A DNA stretch of 64,000 nucleotides from NCBI RefSeq assembly GCF_900109945.1, contig NZ_FOBX01000012.1, positions 170,327 through 234,326 of the forward strand, written 5' to 3'. Below the pieces are notes generated by a model. That model worked only from the letters and a program-made list of their open reading frames with translations. It searched no databases and was not told the DNA's origin. Numbering within the stretch: the stretch's first letter is position 1; every line of letters begins with the position of its first letter. Origin of the DNA: Bradyrhizobium sp. OK095. Lineage in GTDB: Bacteria > Pseudomonadota > Alphaproteobacteria > Rhizobiales > Xanthobacteraceae. Shown here piece by piece: positions 17,289-26,659 of this stretch. The translations under genes were made by a program, and so were the position numbers.

Positions 17289-20200
17289 TTCGCAGCCCGC
17301 ACCTCGACATTGCCCGTGCCCGTCCGGCCATAGCGCGAGGGGTTGTACATGTCCTCGACATAGGCCTGCGGCAGCACGTATTTGCCGGGCGAGACCGCGC
17401 GCACGACATAGGCGACGGTGAAGACCGCCTTGGAATCCGAGGCCCGATCGACAGCTGCCGTGAAGCGGTCGTCGCGGAACTCGGTATCCTCGGGCTCCTG
17501 GCCGTCCTCGATCCAGCCCAGCGTGCCGCTGTCACCCGACGACACCAGTTTCGGATTGTCGATCTCGAGGCCTGCCGGCAGATAGTCGGACACCATGATG
17601 TGGCCGTACTCCGGCTTGGCCTCGGTAATCTTCAGCACCACCGCAAAGCGGTCGTTCTGCTTGACCTTGCTGATATCGGCGGGCTTGCCGTCGAGCGTGA
17701 AGTAATTGCGCTCGATCTTGAAGCCGTTCGATGCCGCCGGCTCCGGCGTCACCGGCGAGCCCGACACCGAGATCACCGCCTGAATCGGCGCATCGCCGGT
17801 GTTGGTGATCTTCAGCGGCTTGCCGCTCAGCGTATCCGCCTTGTAGCTGCGATAGAGCGCAGTCTTGACCGACTGACCGTCAACCTCGATCGAGAGGTTT
17901 TCCTTGGCCAGCGCGCGTGCCGCCAGCACCAGCCACGCATTCTCCTGCGTGGAGGTGTAGGGCGTCAGCCCGCGCGCAGTCTCGACGCGGGTCACAGCCT
18001 GCGTCAGCGTCGCCTTCGGCGCGTTGCCCTCGCTCGCAAGTGACACCAGCGCCGCGGCATCGCGAAGCTGCGAGCCGTAGTCGGTGCGGCCGAACTCCAG
18101 CACGGGCTTTGGCGCGAGGCTGTCGAGCGCGGCGCCATAGACACGCTCTGCGCGGTTGCGGTCACCGACCAGTGCCAACGCGGCCGCAAGCTGCGACTTC
18201 GCAATTGGGGTTGCGAGGTTGCTCAGCTTGGTATCGGCGAGATAGCGGAGATCGCCGATGGGAGCTGCACCATTGCGGGCGAGCACGTAGAGGCCGTAGG
18301 CAAGATCGCGCCCGCCGTCCTTCTCCGGCTCGTTGCCGTTGACGACGGAGTTGCGGATACGATCCAGCGCGGTCTTGAACAGGACATCAGGCACCACAAA
18401 GCCCTTTTCGCGGGCGCGGGTGAGGAAGTCCGTCACGTAGGCGTCGAGCCAGGCATCGTCGCCGCCAGCCGACCACAGGCCGAACGAACCATTGGAGCCT
18501 TGACGGGCCAAAAGCCGCTCGATGGCGTCGCGGATGCGCTGGTCGACCTCGGTGTCCATGGCGAGGTGCGCGCCCGCCGCGAGGTCGTTGACGTAGAGCA
18601 GCGGCAGAGCGCGGCTCGTGATCTGCTCCGAGCAGCCATAGGGATAACGATCCAGCGCCTTCAGGATCGTTGCCGCATCGAGCGCGGTCGACAGGCTCGC
18701 CGAGACCGAGACGCTGCCGGTGCCCGGCACCAGGTCGGCGAACATGTCCGAGGTCAGCGTCAGGCTCTCGCCCTTCGCCAACGTCCGGATCGAGCGCCGT
18801 GCCAGCACCTGCGTCGCCGCCTTGACGTCGAGCGCATAGTGACGCGCCAGCGCCAGGCCGTTCGGCCCCTTGATGTCGACGTCGAGTGTGGCCTGCCCCG
18901 CCGCTGTCGCGTCGACCGCGAGCGAGAAAGAGTTACGCTGCTTGGCCGCGAGCTTGACCGTTGTGGCCGGATTGCCGGTCATCTTCACCGGGCCACCCGT
19001 CTTCACGTTGATGACATAGTCGCCGGCTTGGCCCTCGACATTGTCGATCTCGAGGTTGACCGTGCCATGGTCGCCGTTGAGCAGGAAGCGCGGCAGGGTC
19101 GTGGTCAGCACGACAGGGTCGCGGATCACGACGTCGGTGTTGGCGCGACCGAGTTTTGTCGCAGTCCACGCCACCACCATCACCCGCGCGGTGCCGGCGA
19201 ACTCGGGAATGTCAAAACTCACCTCAGCAGTGCCGTCGGCGGCAACCGTGACGATGCCGGAATAAAGCGCGAGCGGCTTCTGCGCCGGCGGTGAGCCTTG
19301 CAGCTCGGCGGCCCCGGCGTCACCGCCGGACTTGATCTGGCCGCGCGTGCCCGACATGCCGTCGATCAGTTGCCCGTAGAGATCGCGGATCTCCGCGCTC
19401 AGGCGGCGCTGGCCGAGATAGTAATCATCCGGCGCCGGCGGCTTGTAATTGGTGAGGTTGAGGATGCCGACATCGACCGCTGATATGACGATTTTGGCGT
19501 CCTCACCCGGATTGAGCCCGTCGAGCTTGACCGGGATCTTCAGCGTCGCGTTCGGCCGGATCAGCGCCGGCGGCGACAGCTTCACCTGGAGTGTGCGGGT
19601 CTGTTTGTCGATGCCGAACCACTTTAGCCCGATCGCGCGACCCGGCATGCGTTGCGCAGCCGCATCGAGCGGACGGCGCAGCGTCGCCACCACATAGGCG
19701 CCGGTGCCCCAGTCCTTGCCGACCGGCAGTTTTACCTGCGCGGTGCCCTCCTTGACGTCGATGCTCTGCGTCGTCAGCAGGCGGTCGCCGAGCACGTTGA
19801 TGGTGAGCTTGCCCGCCGAGCGCACGTTGATCGACACGGTCATGATGTCGCCGGAAGCGTATTGCGGCTTGTCGATCGAGGTCTCCAGCAGGTCCGGCGT
19901 GTCGGCGCTGCCATCAGAGTACCAGCCGACGTCGAACTGCACCGAGGTCACCGGACCGTCCGCATCGTTCGACTTCACATCCAGCCGGTAGCGGCCAGGC
20001 TGCGGCGTGAACGAAATCCGCGACGGCTTGTCAGCAGCAATCGTGACATCGCCGTCAGAAACGCGCGAGGTCGACTTGACCGGCTCGTAATCCCAGTAAT
20101 TGTTCTGGCGATACCATTGGTAGCGCGACTCCATCTTCAGGAGCTCGTAGCGCAGGCCGTCGCGGCGCAGCTTCTCGCCCTCAGGCGAGACGAACACCAC

Positions 20201-22489
20201 GTCGAACTCGGCCTTGTCGCCCTCGGCGACGTTCTTGTCTGCAAAGAGCGGCTTGATGCCGATCATCGCGTTGGCGGGCGCCACCGGCAGCACCAGCTTG
20301 CGCTCGACGGCGCGTCCCCCCGTCTCGACCATGCGGACGAAGATCTGAGCCTCCTGCGGACGCGTCGACGCCGGCTGCTTCTCCAGCGTCACCGGGAAGG
20401 TCGCAACGCCGTTGGCGTCGGCTTCCGGCAAATTCTCCAGCGGCGTGCGCTCGTTCGAGGTGGTCTCCTCGTCGGCAACGCCGAACTGATATCCGGCAAA
20501 ACCCGGGCGCGCGGCCGCAGGCGCAATCAGCATGTCACCTTCGAGCGCAAGGCCCGAGGCCGGCGCCCCATAGAGGAAATGGCCGTCCGCCTTAAGCTCC
20601 ACTGGAGCGTTAGCTTTGATCAGCTTGTCCTTGGCGGACAAGTCGAATTCAATCCTGTCTGGCACGTAGTCCTCGACCAGGAAGGAGGTCTCGCCGACCG
20701 AGGCGCCCTTCGGATCGGTAAAGGCGCGTACGCGCCAAGTGCCGGTCGGGACGGCCGAATTGAGCGGCACGGACAGCGTGCGGCCGCCGGCGCCCTGGTC
20801 GGCGAGCACGGCACGGCGATATTCGACGCCATCCGGGCGCTCGATCACCAGCGTCATCGGCCCACCAGTGACGGCATTGCCCTGCCCGTCGCGCAGGAGC
20901 GCGGTGAGATAGACGGTCTCGCTGGAGCGGTAGACGCCGCGCTCGGCATAGACGAAGGCATCGGCGCCGGCAGGCACTGCGCGGCCCGCAACGCCGCGGT
21001 CGGACAGGTCGAAAGCGCTGGTCTTGAGGCTCAGGAAGGCATAGTCGGCCTTCTCGCCCGTGACCGTGAGCATCGCCGGCGACAGGCCGCCCTCGCCGCG
21101 CGCGAGGCCCGCCTCGAACAGCAAATGACCGGAATCGTCTGTCTTGCGGGTCGCCAAAATCTCGTTGTTACGCGCGACCAGCCGCACCTCGGCCTTGCCG
21201 ACCGGATCGGTCGAGGCCAGCGAGTTCACGAACACATGGATGCCGTCATTGCCGGAATAGGCGGTGACACCAAGGTCGGAGACGATGAACCATTGGGTGG
21301 CGAGCTGATTGTCATCGTCCGAGCCCGGGCCTTTGGCGGCGGCCGTCATCACGTAGACACCTGGCTGAAGCTCGCCGAGCGCCTGATCGACCGGGAATGC
21401 GGTGGTGACGTCCTGGTTCAGCGTCATCGCGGTCGCGAGCTCGCCGGTCCAGACCTTGGTGCCGCGCTCACCGCCGAGATCGCTGAGCTGGTATTTGGAC
21501 AGCGTCTTCTGAAAATCGCTGTCGACCACCGTGTTGATCAGATTGCGATCGCCGATCCGGAAAACGTTGATGTTGACCGCGGGCGTGTTGACGCTGACCA
21601 CGGGAATACCGCGTTGGCCGGTCCTGGGCAGCACATAGGCGCGGCTGGTGAAGCGCACGAACGGCTTGCGGTCGCGGACATAGACGTTGAACTCGGCCGA
21701 TTTCGGCAGTCCTTCCTTGACGGTGGACGGCAGGCCGGCGCGCAGATTGATGTTGTAGCGCTCGCCATGCTTCAGCCCGTCAACGCAGAGCTGCTTGCCC
21801 TCGGCCGACAGCGCCGGCTTGTCCTGGCCTGCTAGCGCAAGGAACGGTGCAAAGTCGGTGCGCTTGGCGAGCTCTTCCGAGAACTGGAAGCAGGCGCGCG
21901 GGCTCGCCGAGTCCGAATCCACGGTGTAGTCGAGCAGCCGGAAGCCGTGCTCGTCGCGCATCTTCTCATATTGGCCGCGAACGTCGGCGACCTCGCGCAT
22001 ATCCAGCGACAGCCGCAGCGCGTCCAGCGCCGGCCGCCACAGTTTTCGCTCGGCCAGCGATTTTCCGAGCACCGCGAGCGCATCGGCCTCCTCGCCCGGA
22101 TTGCCGGCGCGCTGGTAGGCGATATAGGCGGCGGTCGAGGCACGCTCCAGCAGGAAGGTCTGTTCGCTCGAGTTTTTCGTCCAGATCTGGGGAATCACCT
22201 TGGCGAGCCGCAACCAGTTGCTGGCATCCTCCGGCGTGGTCGCGGCAATCTGGCCGAGCACCGACAGGCCCGTGCGGTAGTCATTGCGGCGGAAGGCGGC
22301 GTCGGCGTCGGTGCGCAGCGTCGCGCTGGTCTTGGCGACCGGCCCGGCCTCGCTCTTGATCTGCGCCTCCAGCTTGATCGCGGAATCAGCGAGATCGTCG
22401 CGCTTGAAGGCTTTGTCGGCGGCCTGCGCGACCGAAAGGCCGAACGCCAGCGCGGCGCAGAGTGTGACGGCGCGAACAAGACCGATCAT
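17285..22489 (-). CDS. Bacterial alpha-2-macroglobulin (YfhM type)
   Basis: This 1734-residue periplasmic protein carries a signal peptide at its start (MIGLVRAVTLCAALAFGLSVAQA). A helical or TPR-like arm leads into the MG-domain array. The thioester motif is intact: CSEQ inside YGCSEQ near residue 1285. The alpha-helical thioester-binding domain and a C-terminal receptor-like domain (KPEYGHIMVSDYLPAGLEIDN) follow. Such proteins trap proteases covalently through the thioester and are thought to guard the periplasm when the envelope is breached. The start at 22489 has GGAG seven bases upstream, better than the in-frame extension to 22531. It overlaps pbpC by four bases. Confidence 0.93.
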   Translation of the reverse strand: MIGLVRAVTLCAALAFGLSVAQAADKAFKRDDLADSAIKLEAQIKSEAGPVAKTSATLRTDADAAFRRNDYRTGLSVLGQIAATTPEDASNWLRLAKVIPQIWTKNSSEQTFLLERASTAAYIAYQRAGNPGEEADALAVLGKSLAERKLWRPALDALRLSLDMREVADVRGQYEKMRDEHGFRLLDYTVDSDSASPRACFQFSEELAKRTDFAPFLALAGQDKPALSAEGKQLCVDGLKHGERYNINLRAGLPSTVKEGLPKSAEFNVYVRDRKPFVRFTSRAYVLPRTGQRGIPVVSVNTPAVNINVFRIGDRNLINTVVDSDFQKTLSKYQLSDLGGERGTKVWTGELATAMTLNQDVTTAFPVDQALGELQPGVYVMTAAAKGPGSDDDNQLATQWFIVSDLGVTAYSGNDGIHVFVNSLASTDPVGKAEVRLVARNNEILATRKTDDSGHLLFEAGLARGEGGLSPAMLTVTGEKADYAFLSLKTSAFDLSDRGVAGRAVPAGADAFVYAERGVYRSSETVYLTALLRDGQGNAVTGGPMTLVIERPDGVEYRRAVLADQGAGGRTLSVPLNSAVPTGTWRVRAFTDPKGASVGETSFLVEDYVPDRIEFDLSAKDKLIKANAPVELKADGHFLYGAPASGLALEGDMLIAPAAARPGFAGYQFGVADEETTSNERTPLENLPEADANGVATFPVTLEKQPASTRPQEAQIFVRMVETGGRAVERKLVLPVAPANAMIGIKPLFADKNVAEGDKAEFDVVFVSPEGEKLRRDGLRYELLKMESRYQWYRQNNYWDYEPVKSTSRVSDGDVTIAADKPSRISFTPQPGRYRLDVKSNDADGPVTSVQFDVGWYSDGSADTPDLLETSIDKPQYASGDIMTVSINVRSAGKLTINVLGDRLLTTQSIDVKEGTAQVKLPVGKDWGTGAYVVATLRRPLDAAAQRMPGRAIGLKWFGIDKQTRTLQVKLSPPALIRPNATLKIPVKLDGLNPGEDAKIVISAVDVGILNLTNYKPPAPDDYYLGQRRLSAEIRDLYGQLIDGMSGTRGQIKSGGDAGAAELQGSPPAQKPLALYSGIVTVAADGTAEVSFDIPEFAGTARVMVVAWTATKLGRANTDVVIRDPVVLTTTLPRFLLNGDHGTVNLEIDNVEGQAGDYVINVKTGGPVKMTGNPATTVKLAAKQRNSFSLAVDATAAGQATLDVDIKGPNGLALARHYALDVKAATQVLARRSIRTLAKGESLTLTSDMFADLVPGTGSVSVSASLSTALDAATILKALDRYPYGCSEQITSRALPLLYVNDLAAGAHLAMDTEVDQRIRDAIERLLARQGSNGSFGLWSAGGDDAWLDAYVTDFLTRAREKGFVVPDVLFKTALDRIRNSVVNGNEPEKDGGRDLAYGLYVLARNGAAPIGDLRYLADTKLSNLATPIAKSQLAAALALVGDRNRAERVYGAALDSLAPKPVLEFGRTDYGSQLRDAAALVSLASEGNAPKATLTQAVTRVETARGLTPYTSTQENAWLVLAARALAKENLSIEVDGQSVKTALYRSYKADTLSGKPLKITNTGDAPIQAVISVSGSPVTPEPAASNGFKIERNYFTLDGKPADISKVKQNDRFAVVLKITEAKPEYGHIMVSDYLPAGLEIDNPKLVSSGDSGTLGWIEDGQEPEDTEFRDDRFTAAVDRASDSKAVFTVAYVVRAVSPGKYVLPQAYVEDMYNPSRYGRTGTGNVEVRAAK

Positions 22490-22892
22490 GGATGGACTCC
22501 CGGAAATCGCGGACAAGCGCCGCGGCAGCATGAAATGCTCGGAAAGGTGACGGACTCAAGGCGATGGAACCAAAGGTGCAAATCGTCGCATTCGCCATAG
22601 CAAGGCAAGCCCAAAGAAGACCGGTCAAGATATCGCCGCGCACGCCGTCCTGATGGCGCAGCAATATGAGACCAGCCGTCCGGCGGCCGTGTCCCGGAAG
22701 CTGATCAGCGTTCCCGGCGATGTGAACCATCGTCCAGTCCGCTGCCGCTCAACCCGGCACCCTGACACCCCACCGTTCCGCTTTGTCGCTTTAGATGCGA
22801 AAACGGTTCGGTTCAGGCTTGGCGAAAGACCAGATTTTTCATATTGGCATGGTAGATGAACGGCCGGGCCGCCAACTTGGGCGGCTCAAGAC
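22490..22892. other. Intergenic region upstream of the alpha-2-macroglobulin gene
   Basis: This 403-base stretch lies between the alpha-2-macroglobulin start and tRNA-Arg. Short open frames occur on both strands without family character. It should hold the promoters of both neighbours; I see no clear sites. Confidence 0.5.
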
Positions 22893-22969
22893 GGTCCCGT
22901 AGCTCAACTGGATAGAGCATCAGATTTCTACTCTGAGGGTTGCAGGTTCGATTCCTGCCGGGATCGCCA
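22893..22969 (+). tRNA. tRNA-Arg (anticodon TCT)
   Basis: This 77-base sequence folds as a cloverleaf. The acceptor stem GGTCCCG pairs with CGGGATC with one G-T pair, the D-loop contains AGCTCAACTGGATAGAGC, the anticodon stem TCAGA/TCTGA closes the loop TTTCTAC with anticodon TCT (reads AGA), and the T-loop is GGTTCGATTCC. Discriminator G and CCA (22967-22969) are encoded. tRNA genes are common integration sites, but I see no integrase or repeated tRNA end here. Confidence 0.95.
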
Positions 22970-23061
22970 TTCAATTACAGAATCACCATTATAGGGGTCC
23001 CTCACGTCAGCTGCGCGCCAGCTTCTGCAACGGCTGCGGCATCGCTGCAGTCGCTGCGAGC

Positions 23062-23205
23062 TTGATGGTGCCTGGCGTGCAGCAGATGGGATCACCGGAT
23101 CTCGCCGGTTGGGTTAAGCTGATCGCCTTTGGAAGCATCGGACTGAGTGTAGGGCTGATATTTCATTCCATCGGCCGCGCCTACCTTCTCAGAATCAAGG
23201 AATAA
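23062..23205 (+). CDS. Possible small single-helix membrane protein
   Basis: An open frame encodes 47 residues from TTG at 23062, or 46 from ATG at 23065. It has a short N-terminal part, one hydrophobic helix (VKLIAFGSIGLSVGLIF) and a basic end (RAYLLRIKE). There is no strong ribosome binding site. It lies about 90 bases after tRNA-Arg. The frame stays open upstream to about 22990 with similar composition, so it could be a remnant of something longer. Unknown function. Confidence 0.35.
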   Translation: MMVPGVQQMGSPDLAGWVKLIAFGSIGLSVGLIFHSIGRAYLLRIKE

Positions 23206-23476
23206 CCGGCACCACCTAGCCGTTGCATCTTTCCCGCCGCGATGGACGTTGCAAGGCAGACACTGCGACGCTTTACAACGCAACGACGAATATCCGCGTT
23301 GCTGAAAGCGAGACGCGAAGCCGAGCAGCAGGCGCGAACCACAGGGCCCCGCTCCGACGCTCACTTGAAGAATCGTCGCACTTCACGAACGCGTGGGGTA
23401 ACCATACTCCGCCCTTTGAACCGTCAAGATGCCCCCTATCTAAGCGGCGGGCGAATTGCGCCCGATAAGGACTCCA

Positions 23477-23719
23477 ATGCTGCCGACCGAGTGGACGAGA
23501 ATGGCTATCGCATCCGCGGTGGCAATCCTCGCAATGTCGTACTTGGCCATCGACGCAGGCGTCGTGAACACCGGTGTGGTCACAAGGCGTATCGAGGTTG
23601 CGAAGGCTTCGATTGCGGATGCCGCGGCGAGTCAGTATCAACTCGCCTTCGCTGTTCAGGCGTGGACACGGCAAAGCCAGCAGAAGCCGCATTTGGAAGA
23701 ATGCCTGGCGATCGATTGA
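23477..23719 (+). CDS. Small protein with N-terminal hydrophobic segment, unknown
   Basis: This 80-residue frame starts with ATG at 23477, which has AAGGA five bases upstream, a good ribosome site. Residues about 8-30 (MAIASAVAILAMSYLAIDAG) form one hydrophobic segment or signal anchor; the remainder is polar (RRIEVAKASIADAAASQYQ) and ends in HLEECLAID. I recognise no family. A periplasmic protein anchored by its N-terminus is the likely form. Confidence 0.5.
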   Translation: MLPTEWTRMAIASAVAILAMSYLAIDAGVVNTGVVTRRIEVAKASIADAAASQYQLAFAVQAWTRQSQQKPHLEECLAID

Positions 23720-23777
23720 TCCAGGCGCGGCACCAAATCAGCCCGCCTCCCAGCCGGCATTTCGCTTGTTCACGGTC

Positions 23778-23843
23778 CGACTCCGCTTCGTTCGCAAAGC
23801 ACGAATCGTAACCGCGAAAATCGGGGCCGCACACTTCTTAATG
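23778..23843 (+). repeat. Diverged copy of a dispersed intergenic repeat (copy A)
   Basis: GACTCCGCTTCGTTCGCAAA followed by GCACGAATCG and, further on, GCGAAAATCGGGGCCGCACA matches copies at 56472-56540 and 56691-56760 with scattered differences. The core can pair with itself (GACTCCG...CGAATCG). Confidence 0.45.
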
Positions 23844-24032
23844 CTGCGTTTCGCTCCGCTCGATCCCGTTCAGGAAGAAGCGGGCGGACTCCCTGTGCTC
23901 GCGCGACGCCAGTGGCGGCGAACCGCGGCACGACAAAATGCGCAAGCCGCGTGGAACGAGATCACCACCGGCGCATTGGATGCAGCGAAACACGGTGGTG
24001 CCGACCTGCCAGCCCCCGGTCGGCTTTGAAGG

Positions 24033-24066
24033 GCCCCGTGCTTGTCCTGCGAGCACGGGGCTTTCT
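24033..24066 (+). terminator. Rho-independent terminator
   Basis: GCCCCGTGCT (24033-24042) pairs perfectly with AGCACGGGGC (24052-24061) across a nine-base loop and is followed by TTTCT. The T-run is on the plus strand, although the nearest confident plus-strand gene ends at 23719. Confidence 0.75.
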
Positions 24067-24143
24067 CATGCGTCCCACAAACCAAAGGCGCGAGGCGAGC
24101 AATGCCCGGCCTCGCGCCTTGAGCCCCCGGCGAGCGCCCGCGC

Positions 24144-25823
24144 TTACCAGGTGTAACGAATGCGGCCCGTGCCGGAATAGGTCTGGGAACGGTCGCCGAA
24201 TTCACCGTCGAACTTCACCAGGAACGAGACGCCGCTTGCCGTCCGCCACTCGGCGCCGCCCGTGGTCAGAGCGAGGTCACGCGCAGGCCGCGTGCCGAAC
24301 ACGGTGAACGCGCCGCCGCCGCCGAGACCACCGAGCCCGACGAAGCCCATCGTGCCCGACGGGTTGCTGATCTCGTCATGGGCATAGGCGATCTTGCTGA
24401 ACAGGTTGAGCTGGCCGCCGGCATCGACCGGCACGACCTTGTCAGTGCGCAGACCGACTTCGCCGCGATACGCCGTTGCGGTGCGGCCTGCGACTGCGAG
24501 CGCCAGTCCGGCGCCGCCACCCATCGTTGCGGTTTCGGTGATGTCCCCGGTGCGATAGGCCTGTCCCTGGATCGCGCCATAGGGCGTCCAGTTCACGGTC
24601 CAGTACTGGCCGACCTTGTAGCCGCCTTCGATACGACCACCCCAGCCTTGTGCGTTGTAGTCGGCTTTGAACTGGTCCACGCCCACGATCGTGGAACGGG
24701 ACGTGCCAACCCAGTAATTGGTGTAGGTCGCAGCCGCCGAGATGTAGCCGGGGCCGATGCCGTACTTGCCGTAGATGCCGGCCATGAACGTATCGCTGGT
24801 ACCGCCGCCCTGCCCGCCGCCGACCACAGTCGGTGACACCGACCAGTTGATGTTGCCGCCCGCGAGCGAGAAGCCGATCAGCGTGTCCGGCGCGAAGCGA
24901 TAGTCCGCACCGGCCGCGACGCCGCCGACGCGGGTGTAGATGTCGGAAGTCCCGGCAGCAGCGATGCCACCCGTAGAGTTGGCGCCGCCGAACGCCGCGC
25001 CCCAGACATCCCAGCGCGGAGCATAGACGGCCACCGGCGGCGGTGCCTTCATGTAGGCGCCGAAAGCCGAGCGTACGGCCGGCGGCACCGGCTTCTCACC
25101 GGAGTAATTCAGCGTGCCGGTCGTCGTGACCTTGTTGGTCGCGAACGGATCGGTCAGCAGCGAGAGATAGGAGTTGCCGAGCTGGAACGCGCCCGTCTGC
25201 GCCTGGACGATGTTCTCGCCGGTCGTGCCGCCCGAGAGATAGGCCTGCATCGCCAGATCTTCGGCAATGTTGCTCCATCCGGTCGTGAACAGATTCGCGA
25301 AGGTGGGGCCGTTGTTCTGGAATACGAACTGGCCGTTCGGAATCGCCGTGTTGTTGGTCAGCGCGCCCCATCTTGACGAAGCGTTTGGAGCGCCGCCCTG
25401 GAGGTTCGACGTCGACAGGAAGAGCACATATTGCTGACCGGCCGTCAGCGTGATGCCGCCGGTATTGACCGTGATGGGGGTGAAGCCTGCGCCGGCGGCC
25501 AGATTGATCGTGCCCGAGCTGAACAGCGCAGGGCCGATAATGCGTTGGTTCGCTGTGTCCCACTGGTACACGAACGCCTGCGAGGCGATCGGCGCGGAGG
25601 CGAAGCCGACCTGGAAGGTGAAGGCGCTCAGCCGGGTCTGCGCCGCGGTCGGCGTAAACGTCTGGCCGTAGGTCGCGGTGTTGGTCACGCCGTAGGACGA
25701 GATGAAGCTCGACCCGTTCCACTGCGAAATTGTGTCGATGCTTTGCGCGTTTGCAGACGTTCCCAGTGCGAGAAGAGCTGCGCTGCCGAGCCAGATGGCT
25801 TTGCGAGTCCCTGAAGACTTCAT
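24144..25823 (-). CDS. Autotransporter beta-domain outer-membrane protein
   Basis: This 559-residue protein has a signal peptide (MKSSGTRKAIWLGSAALLALGTSANA). Residues about 27-200 form a beta-sandwich-like segment (ISQWNGSSFISSYGVTNTAT, QTFTPTAAQTRLSAFTFQV, QQYVLFLSTSNLQGG) that resembles PEP-CTERM-type surface proteins more than classic passenger helices. From about residue 280 the pattern is amphipathic beta strands of an autotransporter barrel (WGAAFGGANSTGG, YISAAATYTNYW, GGRIEGGYKVG), ending in RIRYTW with the aromatic terminal residue needed for BAM recognition. It should sit in the outer membrane with the N-terminal module exposed. It stands alone with a long upstream region. Confidence 0.75.
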   Translation of the reverse strand: MKSSGTRKAIWLGSAALLALGTSANAQSIDTISQWNGSSFISSYGVTNTATYGQTFTPTAAQTRLSAFTFQVGFASAPIASQAFVYQWDTANQRIIGPALFSSGTINLAAGAGFTPITVNTGGITLTAGQQYVLFLSTSNLQGGAPNASSRWGALTNNTAIPNGQFVFQNNGPTFANLFTTGWSNIAEDLAMQAYLSGGTTGENIVQAQTGAFQLGNSYLSLLTDPFATNKVTTTGTLNYSGEKPVPPAVRSAFGAYMKAPPPVAVYAPRWDVWGAAFGGANSTGGIAAAGTSDIYTRVGGVAAGADYRFAPDTLIGFSLAGGNINWSVSPTVVGGGQGGGTSDTFMAGIYGKYGIGPGYISAAATYTNYWVGTSRSTIVGVDQFKADYNAQGWGGRIEGGYKVGQYWTVNWTPYGAIQGQAYRTGDITETATMGGGAGLALAVAGRTATAYRGEVGLRTDKVVPVDAGGQLNLFSKIAYAHDEISNPSGTMGFVGLGGLGGGGAFTVFGTRPARDLALTTGGAEWRTASGVSFLVKFDGEFGDRSQTYSGTGRIRYTW

Positions 25824-26202
25824 TCCCAGTCCCCCCGTAAAAATTCCGAGAAAACGAATGAACGGCTATCAATATCGAGTCACCAAGCAATACGGCGAAC
25901 GGGGGAGGACGGGCAATTGCTGTTCGGGTTCCCAGCAACGATTGGCAATCAAGTGTGCTCCCAAAACAACATAATTAGGCAACTAGACGTATTTTGACAT
26001 TGAAATAACTGGGTTTTTTGTCCTATCGATGATACTCGCAACAATCCGGCGACGCACAACGACAACATGTGTCGCGCACGGCCGCACGTTGCGGCTCCGA
26101 GCCGACGTCCGCGCCGGCGACGATGACGGCGCCTGACTCAATTGCGTTTGTCCGAAATTCAAGGCCGGTAGCGGCGGGCCGGCGGTCATTGCCTGAGTGC
26201 GA
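25824..26202. other. Long AT-richer region upstream of the autotransporter gene
   Basis: This 379-base stretch has no gene I can support. Around 25950-26040 it is AT-rich compared with the rest of the region and could hold the autotransporter promoter. No clear operator or hairpin was seen. Confidence 0.45.
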
Positions 26203-26352
26203 TTAGTCCGCCGGCTCGTCGCGCCGATCGCGGGCGAGCTGATGCCAGGCCAGGGCCAGTTGGATGAGGCGTTGCCGGTCGGGGCCTTCGGATGCCGCGG
26301 CGCGCTTCATCGCGGCCTCGGCCTCGTGCTGAGGGTCGTACTTGATACACAT
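26203..26352 (-). CDS. Small conserved-type soluble protein, unknown
   Basis: This frame encodes 49 residues from ATG at 26352 with a GAGG-containing ribosome site (GGGTGAGGCTT) close upstream. The sequence, MCIKYDPQHEAEAAMKRAAA then RQRLIQLALAWHQLARDR, is charged and helical. It resembles the small stress-associated helical proteins that are frequent in Bradyrhizobium. Function unknown. Confidence 0.6.
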   Translation of the reverse strand: MCIKYDPQHEAEAAMKRAAASEGPDRQRLIQLALAWHQLARDRRDEPAD

Positions 26353-26659
26353 AAGCCTCACCCTAGCCGGCCGATATGGACAAACGGATGGCAATTTCGT
26401 CCGTATGATTGCGGTGTCATTTCCCGGCAACGCGGACCCGGTGATCGCGTTCAATTCCGGTGAAGCTGATCGCCCACGGGCAGCCGTGAATGGTGTGATT
26501 GTTTCCGGACGTGTCTCGCACGAAAAGGTGAGATCAAACGTCATTCAAACGGATCTGTGAATTGCGTCACAGCCTGCGTCCGGCGTCTCCGCTAAACAGC
26601 GCCTAACACTCGCAAAGGCGCGAGCAGACACATGGGTTGTCTTGGGTGGTCTTGCCGTC
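26353..26659. other. Intergenic, no supported gene
   Basis: This 307-base stretch has no family-like frame. It lies between divergently oriented small genes and would hold both promoters. Confidence 0.45.

Larger units (their letters stand above)
23720..24143. other. Intergenic stretch with dispersed repeat and terminator
   Basis: There is no convincing gene here. A weak 62-residue frame runs from ATG 23841 to 24029 on the plus strand and ends four bases before a terminator hairpin, but it lacks a ribosome site and family character. A diverged copy of a dispersed repeat lies at 23778-23843. Confidence 0.45.

Noticed and set aside
19652..21835. Plus-strand frame of 727 residues inside the alpha-2-macroglobulin gene
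   Set aside because: The minus strand encodes a complete macroglobulin with an intact CSEQ motif; this frame is an antisense shadow of high-GC codons.
23841..24029. 62-residue gene just before the terminator at 24033
   Set aside because: No ribosome site and no recognisable pattern; kept only as a remark in the intergenic entry.
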